Shown here in pieces: positions 44,801 to 56,206 of a DNA stretch of 64,000 nt. Made by a program: the position numbers and the translations under genes. The notes under the pieces were generated by a model. The model had not been told where the DNA came from and made no database searches. It saw only the letters and a program-made list of their open reading frames with translations. Positions within the stretch are counted from its first letter, which is position 1. Each line of letters begins with the position of its first letter. Source of the DNA: Symbiotaphrina buchneri (taxonomy: Eukaryota; Ascomycota; Symbiotaphrinales; Symbiotaphrinaceae). The stretch lies in contig BCIG01000013.1 of assembly GCA_001599915.1 (NCBI GenBank), forward strand, positions 186,001 to 250,000, in the 5' to 3' direction.

Positions 44801-46240
44801 AAGGCGGACTTGTAAAATGTAACGAGCTTATTCCAGATCTGTGTATCGCAATAAGGTTCGAGACGTAAAAAGAGTAAGAGACCCAACAAGTCCTTGATGT
44901 CCTTCCGGACGGGAGTCCCGCTGACAGCCCAAGCCTGGCACCTGGGGATCACGCGAGCGACTATCGCAGCATTGCTCACACCGCTCTCGACCATTTGGGC
45001 CTCATCTAGACACACTCGCCACCATGATATCTGGACCAAGGGACTCCGTCTAGGCTCGTACTTTTTGGTATGGCGTAGATCACGATCAGGACGAGGACCA
45101 GCATAGTGGATTTCGCTTCCGAGAACGTTGTATGAGCACAAAACAACTATATGCTCTTAGCATCATCCTGTGGATTTAAGATTCAAACGCTTACCGTCCT
45201 GCTCAGCCAACTTCTCAACAAGGCTTTGATCGTCTAATTTCCCGATACCTGTTTTGAGGCCTTCATAATGAAGCACGCGGAGGCCGGGGGCATGAGTCTT
45301 GAGCTCATCTTGCCATTGTTTCAATATAGAAGGTGGCGTGATAATCAAAGTAGCACCAGAGGGTTGAACCTTCCTAGCCGAATAGCTATCATATACTAGT
45401 GAGTCCGAGGCGAAACCGGTCCTTTTATGTGAGCAGATCAGGGCAATCAATTCCACGGTTTTTCCAAGACCCATCTCTTCTGCAAGTATCCCGCCGGATA
45501 CATGTCCTAGAGTACGCAACTCCTTCATATCCCTTGTCACTCGCCCTAGCAAATGACTGTACAAGAAGTGGCGTCCTCGTGCGTCGTAGGCTTGATGGAA
45601 AGAAGGCGGTATCTGAGGTTCACCTGAGATATCCTCGGGAAAGGGTTCCTTGACCGCACCTTCTCGTTTTTGCAGCCATCTGAGAGCACGAGCCTGAAAT
45701 GGGTACAGTTGAGTGCGCATACTCCCCCTTGGTATAGACCCAGCACTGGCACTCTTAGGAGGCATGTGCACACTCTCGTAGAAGTTCTGCGGAGACCAAG
45801 CCCCGAAGGTGTCCAGACTCCCAGTTAGATAGTATGTTGCAAGAAGATCTCGCACCTCGTTGGAAACTGCAGGTTGTGCCTCCGGCTGATCCTTAATGGC
45901 TATTGTCGTCCTTATCCTGCAGCTCTTCGTCTTGCCATCCACAGGCCAGGAGAGTATATGACTCGAGTCGACAACAGTCGCAGTACCATGTCCTTTCTTC
46001 CTCCGTCCTTGAAGACGGCCGGTGTGCGAGACTCGCCGTAGATCGTCCACCACAGGGTTCAGGCTTGTTTTATCGGCCTGAAACTTGAAGAGCGGTGACC
46101 CATCCTCTGTTGACACTGCGACATCATATGCATCTAATGATGTATCCGCTACTGATAGAATCACCGGTGTGCTTATACTCGGAGTGTTCTCCATAAGCCC
46201 GGCAGACGGGCTCTGTTCGTCAAACAAGAAGTCCTTCACG
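41891..46240 (-). CDS. SNF2-RING helicase, SHPRH/Irc20 type
   Basis: Predicted DNA-dependent ATPase and RING E3 ubiquitin ligase of the SHPRH/Irc20/Rad5-like group, acting in DNA damage tolerance or recombination. Exons about 46240-45195, 45146-42965, 42901-42836 and 42782-41891; about 1394 codons. Motif I is GGILAEEMGLGKTVELIAL, motif II is CLDEAQMVES (DEAQ, as in SHPRH), and motifs III-VI include SGTPVRKDIKDLLGLL and QAIARVHRIGQHQSTTVW. A long helical insertion separates the two helicase halves and contains a C3HC4 RING (CIICQQSF...CGHQYCKECIRMWW...CPTC) completed by the 66 bp exon. Oddities: TGA at 43255-43257 interrupts the conserved DTMNA/LEYYRQLQQ segment in the same frame. Near 46236 the N-terminal frame (PDIVERPLLTR) shifts by one base into KDFLFDEQSP. 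The gene may be non-functional or the sequence imperfect. The true N-terminus lies upstream (to about 46.5 kb) and is unresolved. Confidence 0.8.
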
Positions 46241-47282
46241 AGTTAGCAAAGGCCGTTCCACAATATCTGGGTGAGAGGATACCAAATCCAGGGCGACGTC
46301 GACCAGAACCACTCCATCATCGTTGCCATGTCCACCATCGCTTGATAAGCGGCGCGGTTTGGCCGGCGGCTCAGTATCACCATCGTGGCAACACTCGGGC
46401 TGGCTCGGTATAAGGTCCCTGAGGGCGGGCGGGGGAGAGACTGATGAACCGGTCCATCAGCACACGAGCCGTTGAATGGGTGGTCTTGGGACGTACTTAC
46501 TGTTTGTCACTATGGCAATCCGGAGAGCCGTCATATTGTTAACGCCCCGCGCACGAAGGGAATTGTTGAGTGTTGCTGTTGCCTCCAGCTTTTCGCAGGC
46601 GCATTTCACTCGGGCGCGATTAGATAAGGTCGTCGACCCGCCTCGCCGCGCCCATCGGTAGTGCATGGTCTAAGTCGTTCCTGAATCCTGAGGCGGCAAA
46701 CCCTGGAGAAAAGTGCGACCTTTACCTGTTGCGGTTAGAGAGGCAAAAGCCAAGCTTTATGAGACTTGAGGACGGGAGATCCACGGCCCACACTGCTATT
46801 TACCTGGAGATTTCGGTCACAGATTGTCTGACGGTTCCTAGTGTCACTCTGCCTTGCTGGGGGTTGTCATCAGTCTCTAGTGTTAAGAGAAGATCTCCTA
46901 CATGAAGTAAAATTAGCTTTGGACTGATGGAGTACGGGGAACCTGCCCATCTTACCACAGCGCGGAGTACAGGGTACACTCCTGCATGGCATACAGATAA
47001 AGAGGTAGAGTAAGGAAGCCTGTAGCCTAAGGTGAACCGTTCACTACCGGTAAGGCAAGGTCGGGGCCAGGTAAGGTGTAGGTAAATTGTACCTACCCAA
47101 GGTACCTTAAGGTGTTCAGACTGTACCCCACCATTTTCCAAGAACCTCGGCTGTATCGTTGCCGAATGCCTGGTCCTTGCTTGGGACCGCAGTTGGATAG
47201 CATAATCAATCACAATCCTACGCCGAAGATTGCTTTCCTTGTTCATTAATCCATTGAACGGCTCAAGCCTTGTCAGACCGAC
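46241..47282. other. Intergenic region with N-terminal remnant and motif cluster
   Basis: The first 250 bp continue an open minus-strand frame (SQPECCHDGDTEPPAKPRR and on) that probably belongs to the helicase N-terminus. The rest is the promoter of the kappa-GST gene, with a GGTAAGGTA cluster at 47046-47114. Confidence 0.4.
47046..47114. repeat. GGTAAGGTA motif cluster upstream of kappa-GST gene
   Basis: Words accggtaaggcaagg, ccaggtaaggtgtaggtaa, then inverted tacctacccaaggtacctta within 70 bp, about 170 bp before the start codon. Same vocabulary as the 10.5 and 21.4-22.0 kb clusters. Confidence 0.55.
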
Positions 47283-48482
47283 ATGGCAAAATCAAGCTTG
47301 ACGCTTTATCTCGACATTGTCAGCCCTTTTGCGTACTTAGCTTACTACGTCACCAAGGTGAGCAGGAGCTGTCAAGTATTATTACCACAGCAAACGTTCT
47401 ATTTCCGCACTTACTGGCTTTCCTCTGATATGCCTTGTGCAATGTGCTGGTTGGCGCCCTGGAATGCATCCTAAGCAAGTTGTGTTCGAACTGTATGGTG
47501 CAATGCTGCTGGTCATATTGTGTACAATGTGTCTCCACGGCCAATCGCCATCGAGCAGGCTGACGATTCTTGCTGACCTATAAAAGACTTCCCCAGTTTT
47601 TGCAAAATGCGATATTACATATGTGCCGATTTTTCTCGGAGCAGTCATGAAAGCATGCGGCAACACCCCGCCTATACAGATCAAGAGTATGGCCGCTGCC
47701 GGCAAATGCTTTGGACCTAGATGTTTTGAATAACGCTACCCAGATAAGGACAAATGGATTAACATTGAGCGATTGCGCTGGGCGCGGCTCTTCAACGTTC
47801 CAATGCATGAACAGATGCCAGAGGGTTTCCCGCCGTTAACGCTAGGGGTATGTTGTGAGCTTATCGTTTGAAAGATTGCCGCGCATCGCCCGGCGGAAGC
47901 TGTGGGAGCAGAAGAATTGAGCCTGGCGACGGCTGTTGGACGAAGGATTCGCATTGAGATACTGACGTGACAACAGGTTCAAAGGGCACTGTGTGCAATA
48001 AGCTTAGATCATCCAAAGAAGTTGGAAGATGCCTTTTCAGCCTTATTCACATCTTTCTTCGTGGATAGGCGGCCAGTCGAAAAACCAGAGGTGACGCAGG
48101 AAATCCTAGCGAAGCTGTTTGGGACAGATCAGGCTGCGACTGTGATTGCAAGGGTCTGTGCATGCCGTACCCCCTTGATTGGACTCAGGGGCTGATGACC
48201 TATTAGAGCCAAACTCCAGAAGTGAAGAAACTATTAGCTGATAACACCGAAAAAGCCCTGGCAGATGGCGCATTTGGACTGCCATGGTTCGTGGGTGAGT
48301 CTCCACTAAGAGTCCGACCACACCTGAGACACCGCCCTCTCTCTGACCCTTGAGTAGCCGTGAACAGTAAGGGTGAAAAGGAATGCTTCTGGGGATTCGA
48401 CCACATCGGTCAGGTTGCCAACCACTTAGGGCTCGAGAAGCCGAAGGCTGCGAAGGAAGGTGGCTGGAAAGTTGTTCTCTAA
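47283..48482 (+). CDS. Kappa-class glutathione S-transferase / DsbA-like thioredoxin-fold protein
   Basis: Six exons, 47283-47357, 47587-47686, 47744-47847, 47977-48153, 48207-48294 and 48358-48482; 222 residues. The family pattern is complete: LYLDIVSPFAYLAYY with the catalytic SPF of GST-kappa/2-hydroxychromene-2-carboxylate isomerase, CDITYVPIFLGAVMKACGN, WINIERLRWARLFNVPM, GAFGLPWFV and the C-terminal CFWGFDHIGQV. Such proteins conjugate glutathione or isomerise aromatic compounds in mitochondria or peroxisomes; the location is not shown here. Intron 1 (229 bp) and intron 3 (129 bp) are longer than the local average. The join VTK/TSPVFAKC after intron 1 uses an aaaag acceptor, chosen because it restores both phase and the family sequence. 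Confidence 0.87.
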
Positions 48483-48725
48483 AAGTGTAACGTACAATTA
48501 GAGACACGCCAGTCTCTTGCTGGACCGTTTCGGTCGAACCGATATCTCTGCTACAAGACAACGACGGCGTCTCTGCACATTGTATGCTAGACAGCCCATG
48601 TGTACGCACGCAAAACAGAAAACTCCCTCTCTGATGTGTGTATCCCATTTTCCATTAGGCCGATCCTTCCAGACCCGAACGCCACAATACAACTGTCTCT
48701 GCCATACACATTCAGCCCTTCGAAT

Positions 48726-49096
48726 TTAGGCATTCTCATCAGGTTTGTAAACGTCGCTCTTGTATCGCTCACGTATGTATTCTTCAAGCTGTGGTTTGGC
48801 GAGCTCTTTATCGACCTTCGTCGCAAGCGGGTCGTTCACTTCAGAAGGTTCTTGTTGCTTTGGTTCGGAGGACTGCTGCCCAAAGACGCTCTGCTGGACA
48901 TAATCGACTCCTGGAAGGCAAACCAGCGTTAGAGATTTGGAAGTCCAGGAGCTGGAGGTTACTGACCCTTTTCAACTGTATCCTGCACAGTAGAAGCGGT
49001 CGACGAAGCAACAGCGCTAGCCTGCTCGCTGACATTGCCAGACTTGTTACTGTTCTGGGTCGTCGAACCCGATGTTGTACCGGCACTGGAGGCCAT
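48726..49096 (-). CDS. Small acidic unknown protein (104 aa), two exons
   Basis: Exons 49096-48967 and 48910-48726, with a 56 bp intron (gtcagt...ctaacgctggtttgccttccag) showing a textbook branch and acceptor; 104 residues. It begins MASSAGTTSGSTTQNSNKSG, continues through ASTVQDTVEKGVDYVQQSVF and ends KPQLEEYIRERYKSDVYKP. No signal peptide or membrane span. The N-terminal half is Ser/Thr-rich and the C-terminal half helical and charged. I do not recognise the family; the layout is that of small conserved fungal proteins of unknown function. Splice quality and phase support it. It is transcribed divergently from the CobW gene. Confidence 0.65.
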
Positions 49097-49691
49097 GTTT
49101 GGCTGTGTGACTACGGCTTATCCGAATACAAATTGGAGAAGATAAAAGAAAAAGGAATTGCAATGCTTGATATGGATTGGTACTCAAGGGTACGTAAAGC
49201 GACAAGAAACTGACACAGGAATTGCAAACGAAAGAGGTTGCGAGTTGCTCTTCCCTGGCAGGGTAAGGTAGTAACGACTTGCGCTCAATTGTTGCTATGA
49301 CGTCGATTGGATGAGAAAGTTGGGTCGAGCATACGCACTACCTTTCATTCATCGCAACGCACTGTAGCTGGGGGTTCGAAGTTCAATCTGTACTTCAAGA
49401 CTCCAGATTGAACATTTCATCCCCAGGAAAGGTCTTACATAAATGGACATTATTCAATCCCGTAGTAATTGAAAGAAGGGGACCGACGATAACCGATTTG
49501 AATATTAACCTGGAAGGAGTCGTGCAAGCATGGATGAAATCTCGGAAGAGACCGCTCGGCGAAGCGAGAGAATGCGCCTACCTGCATGGTCGATCTCCAT
49601 TTCCTACCCTTCAAACCGCTGAGATGACCTTTTTGCTGTAGTTGTTCTTTTTGGCCTTTTAATTCTTGTTTCAAATACACTTTCTCTCGCC
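49097..49691. promoter_or_regulatory. Divergent promoter region (104-aa gene / CobW gene)
   Basis: 595 bp between two divergent starts. A gggtaaggtagt motif lies near 49,260. Short open frames only. Confidence 0.4.
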
Positions 49692-50840
49692 ATGGCTCCA
49701 ATACCGATTACTATCATCACTGGATTTCTGGGTTCGGGGAAAACCACCCTGATACTGAACCTGATACCCCAGCTTCCTCGTGATTATCGACTGGCTCTGC
49801 TAAAGAATGAATTCGGCGACGTCGCAATTGATTCGCAGTTGGCGTCGTCGTCGGCGATTTCCGGAGTTCAGGAGCTGCTCAACGGGTGCATATGCTGTAA
49901 TCTGGTGGGCCAGCTGGGAGATGCTCTCGAGACGCTACGGACAGACGTTGCGCCAGATCGGATTATAATTGAGACCAGCGGAAGCGCATTTCCAGCTACA
50001 TTGGCTATGGAGGTGAACCGCTTGGCGAATGAAACGGGACACTACGCTCTTGACGGTGTCATTGTCGCCATTGATGTTGAGAATTGGCAGGGTTACGAAG
50101 ACACGAGTTACACGGCGAAGATGCAGGCGCGATATACTGACCTCATTGTCTTCAACAAATGGGAGCTCGTGGATGAGCGACGATTTGACGATTGCTTAGA
50201 CCGCGTGGGAGACCTCGGGTTGGACATACCATGGGTGAAGTCAGACCGAGGGATCGTAAGCAAAGATGTGCTTTTGGGCGTAGACAAGAGTTTGGCAACG
50301 TCACTGGGCACCCAGGATGGGGAGTCTGCTCACGGACATGGACATACTGGCCATAACGAGCACGGGTCGGAGCATCAGAGCGAGGTCGAGGTTCTTTCTG
50401 TCACCATGACTGCAAACAAGGAGCAAGTTTTGGATAATGACAAGTTCCAAAAGTTGCTGCAAACAGCCTCTAAGGAAGAGGTTTACAGGATAAAAGCAAT
50501 ACTGCGTACATCCAAAACCCCACAGTCTTCCCCAGGGCAGATACCTGCCGACGAGTCAACAGGCCTTCCTTCGACCTACATACTCAACTGGGCTTTTGGT
50601 CGTTGGAGCTTCACAAAGCTGAGCCCGCCAAACGGGAAGTCTGCAGAAGCGTCAGGCATTCCAACACCCCCTGAGTCGGGGTCTTCGACACCGTCGAATA
50701 TCAACGTCATCTTAAGGATGACGTTAATCCTCGCAAAATACGAGGGGAACAAATGGAAAAGACGCCTCGAAACTGGAGATTTTATTTCCTTAGAAGGGCG
50801 AAGCAGCCCTGATACACTTGTGGTAGAAAGGGTCCTGTAG
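49692..50840 (+). CDS. CobW/COG0523-type GTPase, putative zinc metallochaperone (ZNG1-like)
   Basis: Single exon, 382 residues. The Walker A loop GFLGSGKTT spans residues 11-19. KNEFGDVAIDS follows, and the metal-binding CICC motif is at 66-69 (LLNGCICCNLVGQLGDAL). The G4 motif reads NKWE where NKxD is usual. A histidine-rich loop around residue 210 (HGHGHTGHNEHGSEH) is the kind of metal-buffering insert seen in CobW/UreG-type proteins. The C-terminal CobW domain (LNWAFGRWSFTKL) closes the protein. Members use GTP to deliver zinc to client enzymes; the client here is unknown. Confidence 0.87.
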   Translation: MAPIPITIITGFLGSGKTTLILNLIPQLPRDYRLALLKNEFGDVAIDSQLASSSAISGVQELLNGCICCNLVGQLGDALETLRTDVAPDRIIIETSGSAFPATLAMEVNRLANETGHYALDGVIVAIDVENWQGYEDTSYTAKMQARYTDLIVFNKWELVDERRFDDCLDRVGDLGLDIPWVKSDRGIVSKDVLLGVDKSLATSLGTQDGESAHGHGHTGHNEHGSEHQSEVEVLSVTMTANKEQVLDNDKFQKLLQTASKEEVYRIKAILRTSKTPQSSPGQIPADESTGLPSTYILNWAFGRWSFTKLSPPNGKSAEASGIPTPPESGSSTPSNINVILRMTLILAKYEGNKWKRRLETGDFISLEGRSSPDTLVVERVL

Positions 50841-51164
50841 TCGGGCCGGGGCCTAGATGCTACACAATTGGAGACATTGCAGATATAGATGCTCTTTGAT
50901 CTCTTCGATTGAAATTAAGCGATCCTGATGCGGTATAATATTCCCGGTAATGCTGGAATAACATCTCAATACACATATCCGAGCTGTTCAGCGCCTGTCC
51001 AGTAAGTCAAGCAACCCTCGTTCGCCGCCCAATGACGCAATTCTCATAGTCTCATCGCTCATAGCATACGGCGGAACACAGCACAATCTCCTGCAGGTCG
51101 AAGTATCTCGCCGAATGGAGAACTTAAATCGGGACGAGTCTCTTTTGACAGTGACTCCGCCAAA
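50841..51164. other. Convergent spacer
   Basis: Between the 3' ends of the CobW gene and the acidic protein gene. No gene seen. Confidence 0.4.
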
Positions 51165-52487
51165 CTAGAAATTGGGAAGCCGAGCAGGAATAAATTGCCC
51201 GTCATTCGCGGATACATTCTCCGCAGGGGAACCTCGTGCTTCTGAAGGCGAGGTCTGGAGCGGCTGGTCGGCCGAAGACCGGCTTCGAGTACCATCGTCG
51301 GGTTCAGACTGCGACAGTGGCCGTCAGATTTCAAGACCCTTGAATCAGTGCTGCATACGTACCATGGATTTTGCAGCGTTACTGAGTCCACGCTCCCTGG
51401 CCAGCTTCTGAGCTTCAACTCTCTTCCGTTCAATTTCCGCCTCCTCTTCCCTGTGGATCCGCTCGTCCTCCCGTCTGATGTCATCCAGGGTTGGGACATC
51501 AAGAATAGGCGCATCCTCCACGGTTGGAGAGGTTACAGCAGGACTAGCAGCCACCGATACTCCTCTTCTCTTAGCAGGGCTGCCAAGGTTCAGCAGAGAA
51601 TCGGCTTTCGTGGACGTTCGTGAGCCTGATGGTCTCTTGCCAGAACCAGTCTTGCCACTGCTTATATCATCCGGCCATGACTTTGTAGTTCTCCTCTCTA
51701 GAGCTAGTGCAAACTCGTCGTCCAAGGGTACGGCATCATCTTCATCTTCACTCGGGAAGAGATCGCCACGGGAGCGCATCGACTCCATTGTGGACTCGGA
51801 GCCTTGTGTGGCACTCCGTCCTCTCTTGTGTTTCTTGCCTGGGGTGGCAGGATGCTCGTCATCCACTTCCTCAATAAGCGGTTCCCCTCCTTCATGCGAG
51901 CGTCTGGCTCCTGGATGTTCTTCCAACGAAGCAGCGGAGGGCTTGTATCGTAACCCCTTCCCGCCGATCTTCCAGGGTAATCGCCCGAGGAACCCAAAAG
52001 CCGAGGTATTTGGGATTATAGTAGGATCAGGTCCGCCATCATGCGGTTGTACAGCGCTCTTACGCTTGCCTGCTACATCCCTTCCACGCCTTGATCCGTA
52101 GCTCATGGCCCTTTTCCGCCGCGGCTGGTCAGGATCTCCTCCATGAGCGCCCGAACCTGCCAGCAGCCTGTCGAATTCGTCATTGCCCCAGCCTAACAAC
52201 CCGTCATCGGCCCCATAGTCGTCGTCATTCCAGTCATCATAAAAGTCGAAGTTTAGTTCAGCTCTGCCCCGAGTGCCGCGCCGCTGCCGCCGTAACCTCT
52301 CGTCGCGAGATGGGAAGCAAACGCTCGTGGAGGAATCGATACAACTGCCAATGCTGGAGAGGCAAGGACTGACGTAGTTTTCTATGAATGTGAATATATT
52401 CGCCTGCGCGTTCTCATTTGCCGATTCGAGATTGGACGACAGCTGGTTCCACCGCTGACGGATGCGGGGATCATTCCGGCGCATCAT
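51165..52487 (-). CDS. Fungal protein with acidic DDWNDDDYG motif and basic tracts, unknown function
   Basis: Exons 52487-51363 and 51308-51165, joined in phase 0 across a 54 bp intron; 422 residues. The ATG at 52487 (MMRRNDPRIRQRWNQL) is preferred: an ATG 282 bases upstream is in frame, but the added residues look like leader sequence. A helical N-terminus (ENAQANIFTFIENYVSPC) is followed by a short Cys/Ser segment and a striking FDFYDDWNDDDYG...DEFDRLLAG block. Then come many Lys/Arg-rich stretches between acidic Ser-Glu-Asp runs. A final helix (EDERIHREEEAEIERKRVEA) precedes a Ser-rich end. The domain is not recognised. The composition suggests a phosphorylated protein, possibly nuclear or membrane-peripheral. 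Confidence 0.7.
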
Positions 52488-53118
52488 CTTGAGACGATGC
52501 AAGGACGAGTCCGCGGTGATTGGAAGACCACACAATCGACGAACTGCGAGGAATAACAAGCAATGTGATCGATTTTGGGCGCCGATAGACACATATCTGG
52601 GCGCAGGCCCAGCATCACGATAGTCGTTTGGTGTTTCAGTGGGCTCGGATCCGCGTGGCTTCGTGATGACGCCCCACGCTTCCGCACTCCAGGAATCCTG
52701 CTTAGTAAGCGAACCTTCTCCCCCGGATTCTTGGAATGGATTGGTACTTTTTGGATGGCAATACGGCATAGGCTGGATGAAGGGGTCTCAACCCAAGTGA
52801 TAAGGCGGGATTTGGGACCAGATGATACTGTTATCCGTCTACAAGCTCAGCTCTTGTATTTGGCACGTCATTAGTTCGAATTGACAACCTCCGTTACTAT
52901 TACGGACGTGTCCAAGCGGTTGCAAAGTCTCGTTGCACATCTTTTGACTCTCTTTCTATACCTCAATACCCAATTGTCCATGCCATTCTCAAGACTGAAT
53001 GTTTGACCAATCATTCGAGTGTCTGTAATTTCTTCCACCAGACAAGGGGCCTGGTAGTCCGACAGCAATGGAGATCTCTGCATGAAATAACGCCGACATC
53101 ATATCTGAGGTTTGAAAG
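52488..53118. promoter_or_regulatory. Divergent upstream region (acidic protein / methyltransferase)
   Basis: The first 282 bp stay open in the frame of the acidic protein gene and could be extra N-terminal coding or 5' leader. The remainder is presumed promoter. Confidence 0.35.
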
Positions 53119-54283
53119 ATGCACTATGTGCGCTTTCTCAAGCCTCCGAAGGTGGCCTATGCTGGCCGGTCTGCTACTACCATGACCATGACGGTTGCCG
53201 TCACAACGGATCTTGGAGAGTCAGCATACGACGGCGGTGTCGAATTGAGCGCAACCGTCTGCTCACATGACCGAGAGCTGGCGCGGCAGACCTGTCATTG
53301 GAAGTATGGCATGCATAGCCTACATGTCTCATTCGAGATGAACCATGTCAGCAGACAGAAGCCTTCCGCGATTACTGTACGTATTGGGCTGCCGGCAGAT
53401 GCGACTGCTCCGTCTGTCCCCGAGGCAACGTGGCTCGATGGTCCTCGTTCAGAAAGCAGTCTCTCGATTGTTGCAGTGGAGAGCTCTGCAATCTCCCTGT
53501 CACTAAAGCAAGAACAAGCTGAAAGGAAGCTGTTACGTCGCCTCAAGCTCTCACACAGTCAAGCCCCTACGGCCGAACTATGTATCTGCGAAGATACGGG
53601 GGAGAGCATTGCACGCCATATCTGGTAAGGCTTCCGCTGGGCTGAGTCTACTCTACTAGCTGACGCATTCCAGGGATGCTGGTCTTGCCCTGACGGCGTT
53701 CCTGGACCGATCAATGTCTTCTACGGCCACAGAGCTCACAGAGCTGCAGGACCTGCTGCTGAAGTCGGCTGGTGGTCAACAACTCAATGCAATCGAACTG
53801 GGCTGCGGCTGTGGACTCGTCGGCCTTGGCCTTGCCAAGCTGCTACCAGACTGCTGCGTCCTCCTGACCGACCTTGTAGAAGCGCAGGAGATTGTCCGAT
53901 CGAACATCTCCGCGAACCCTCTCGCGAAAGGCTCATCGGTCGACTTCCGTCCGTTGGACTGGGACAAGGATCAGCCAGTATTTCGCGAGAACTTCTACAA
54001 GAAGCTCCATCTCATCCTCCTCTCCGACTGTACCTATAACCCTGACAGCTCGCCAGCGCTGGTCCGAACCATCACTGCCTTGGCCAGCCGCTCTCCCACC
54101 GCCCTTGTCGTGGTGGCGATGAAGGTCCGGCATCCGAGTGAGGCCGTCTTCTTCGACCTCATGTCTGCTTCCGGCATGGTGCAGATTGACCACTCGAGCC
54201 TCGTGCTTCCTGCCCTAAAGGGAGGCATTGGTGGATATGATCCCGAACGCGCCGAGATCTACTTGTTTCGAAAGGCACCTTGA
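53119..54283 (+). CDS. METTL21-like (family 16) protein lysine methyltransferase
   Basis: S-adenosylmethionine-dependent methyltransferase of the PF10294 group, most of which modify lysines on translation factors or chaperones. Exons 53119-53624 and 53674-54283 with a 49 bp intron; 371 residues. The N-terminal 170 residues include EDTGESIARHIWDAGLAL, the substrate-binding lead-in usual for the family. Motif I is AIELGCGCGLVGLGLAKLL, the acidic post-I residue follows in VLLTDLVEAQ, and the later LILLSDCTYNPDS replaces the common DxxY core. GYDPERAEIYLFRKA ends the protein. Substrate unknown. Confidence 0.83.
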
Positions 54284-54752
54284 ACGGCTCTTTGGGATCC
54301 GGAGATACGAACAGTCGTGGCAAGATACACCGGCGCGAATGGCTTGCCTTGGGGTCCCAGCCATCTACAGCCAACCCCCATGGGTCCCTATAAAGGACAG
54401 GTCCTGGCGGATGAAGCAAGGACTGACGGTCAACAGTGGCCCATGTCCTTGACATCTCATCGCGTGCATCAGCAAGGGCGGACTACATATGCAGACGGAC
54501 AAGGGTCAGTGGACCATGCTACGTACAAGATAACGTCACGAAAACATTCTTTTATGTACTTCAGGCTATGTAACTAGATAACAGCTAGTCGAGGCCGAGC
54601 CTCTCTCAATAAAGCAAGCAATATGCCATGGGCAGAAGAGAACGTTGAAAGCCAGCAATGTCTATTACAAAAGAACTTTTGTCTATCGAACCAAATATGT
54701 GACAAGCCCTGCCAGGACAAGCCCTGTGGTTTCAGCCGCAAACAGGCATGCT
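54284..54752. other. Convergent spacer
   Basis: Between the methyltransferase and ornithine decarboxylase 3' ends. No gene or RNA recognised. Confidence 0.4.
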
Positions 54753-56206
54753 TCACATACCCAACAATGCAGACGCTCCGGGCTCGCTGGAGACATAGAT
54801 GACGTCGTGGTTGTCACTGAAGCCATTGAACCGAGTGGCAGAGCATCGAGTGTAGGCTATTAAAAACGTCAGCAACTGCTCAAACTTCAAGATCTTACAG
54901 ATACACACCTCCCATGTCTTTGAAGTACATCCAATCTCCAACGTCCAGTATTTCCGGGAACGAGCAACTCTCGGAGATACAGTCAATGCCGTCGCAGGTA
55001 GGACCCCACACAGAGTATTCCGTTAGTGGTCTGTTCTTCAACTGCGCCCCCTTGCGCTGATGCAGATATCGCCCCGCATTCTTGAGGACCAGTGGCACTG
55101 GATGCTGGTGGTCAAACATGATGCTGGAGAAATTGCCGTACACTCCGTCATTCAAATAAAGCATATATGACATTTTCTGGGCGGTTGCATCCTCGACGGA
55201 TCTCCGAGCGATGACGTGGCATGCCAGAGTAAAGGCAGAGGACACGTAGTAACGGCCAGGTTCCCCAATGACACGGATATGGGGCGGGAAGTAGTCATCG
55301 AGCGACCGACTGACTTCCGCAGCCATGACTTCGAAGGTGTCCCCACAAAAGCCCCCGCCGATGTCCAAAGTATGCATGTCGAACCCAAGTTCGATCGCTT
55401 GGTCAAATACGGCACGTGCATCTTGGATCGCTCTAGTGAAAGCTTTCGGGTCAGACGCTCCGGAGCCAACGTGAAAGCTGACGCCGACAACATTGAGGTC
55501 AAGCTCTTTTGCAAGTTCGAGCAGATGCTTGGTTTGGTCCAACGAGGCCCCAAATTTCAAGCTCAACCTGCAAAGACTGGAGGAGTCGTCTGTCAAGATA
55601 CGAAGGTAAAGTTCAGCGTCTGGGAAAAGCTGCTTGATCTTGTACAGCTCATCCGCATTGTCAAATGTCATTTGCTTGACCCCTTCCTTAGCAGCGTATC
55701 GGACATAAGACTTGGTCTTGCAAGGCTGGGCGTAAATAATCCTGCTCGGATCGATTCCCATCTTCAGGACCTGCTCTATCTCGGCCTTAGATGCGCAGTC
55801 AAAGCCAGTGCCAAGCTCGGCCAAGAGGCGGATAACCTGTGGATCAGGGTTGCATTTCACCGCTGTAACCGATAAGTCCTTGTCCAATTGAAGGTGCGGC
55901 GCGTCCATGACACTCACCATAAAACGGCTTCACTCTCTTCAGGTTCAACTTCCAGCGCAGGTGCTGTCGGTAGACCTCGCCAAGATCAGCGACGAAGAAG
56001 GCGTCTTCATCCCCCGGTTCACATTCTTCATGGTCAATGCTCTCGACCCGGCTCTTGAGGGCCTCCGCGACCAATGCTTCCGAATAAGCGGAGCCATCGT
56101 ACTGGCTAAGACTGATGTTCACCGTCTCGCTTGGATTGGACAAGATTCTTGGAATCTCGATTGTTGTACATGTTTCAGTCGTGGTGGCGGAAGGTGCCAT
56201 AACCAT
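54753..56206 (-). CDS. SPE1: Ornithine decarboxylase
   Basis: PLP-dependent cytosolic enzyme converting ornithine to putrescine, the first step of polyamine synthesis. Exons 56206-55918, 55862-54909 and 54856-54753; 448 residues. The PLP lysine lies in FYAVKCNPDP, formed across the first splice junction. FDCASKAEIEQVL, SFHVGSGASDP, the phosphate-binding DIGGGF and GEPGRYYV, and the active-site cysteine in GPTCDGIDCI are all present. The last short exon gives KDMGAYTRCSATRFNGF and the C-terminal tail. All catalytic positions I can check are intact. The 2 kb upstream region has no other gene, so a long 5' leader is possible. Confidence 0.93.

Noticed and set aside
52488-52769. 94-residue N-terminal extension of the acidic protein
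   Set aside because: In frame and open, but the residues look like translated leader. The MMRRNDPRIRQ start is more protein-like. Kept as an alternative only.
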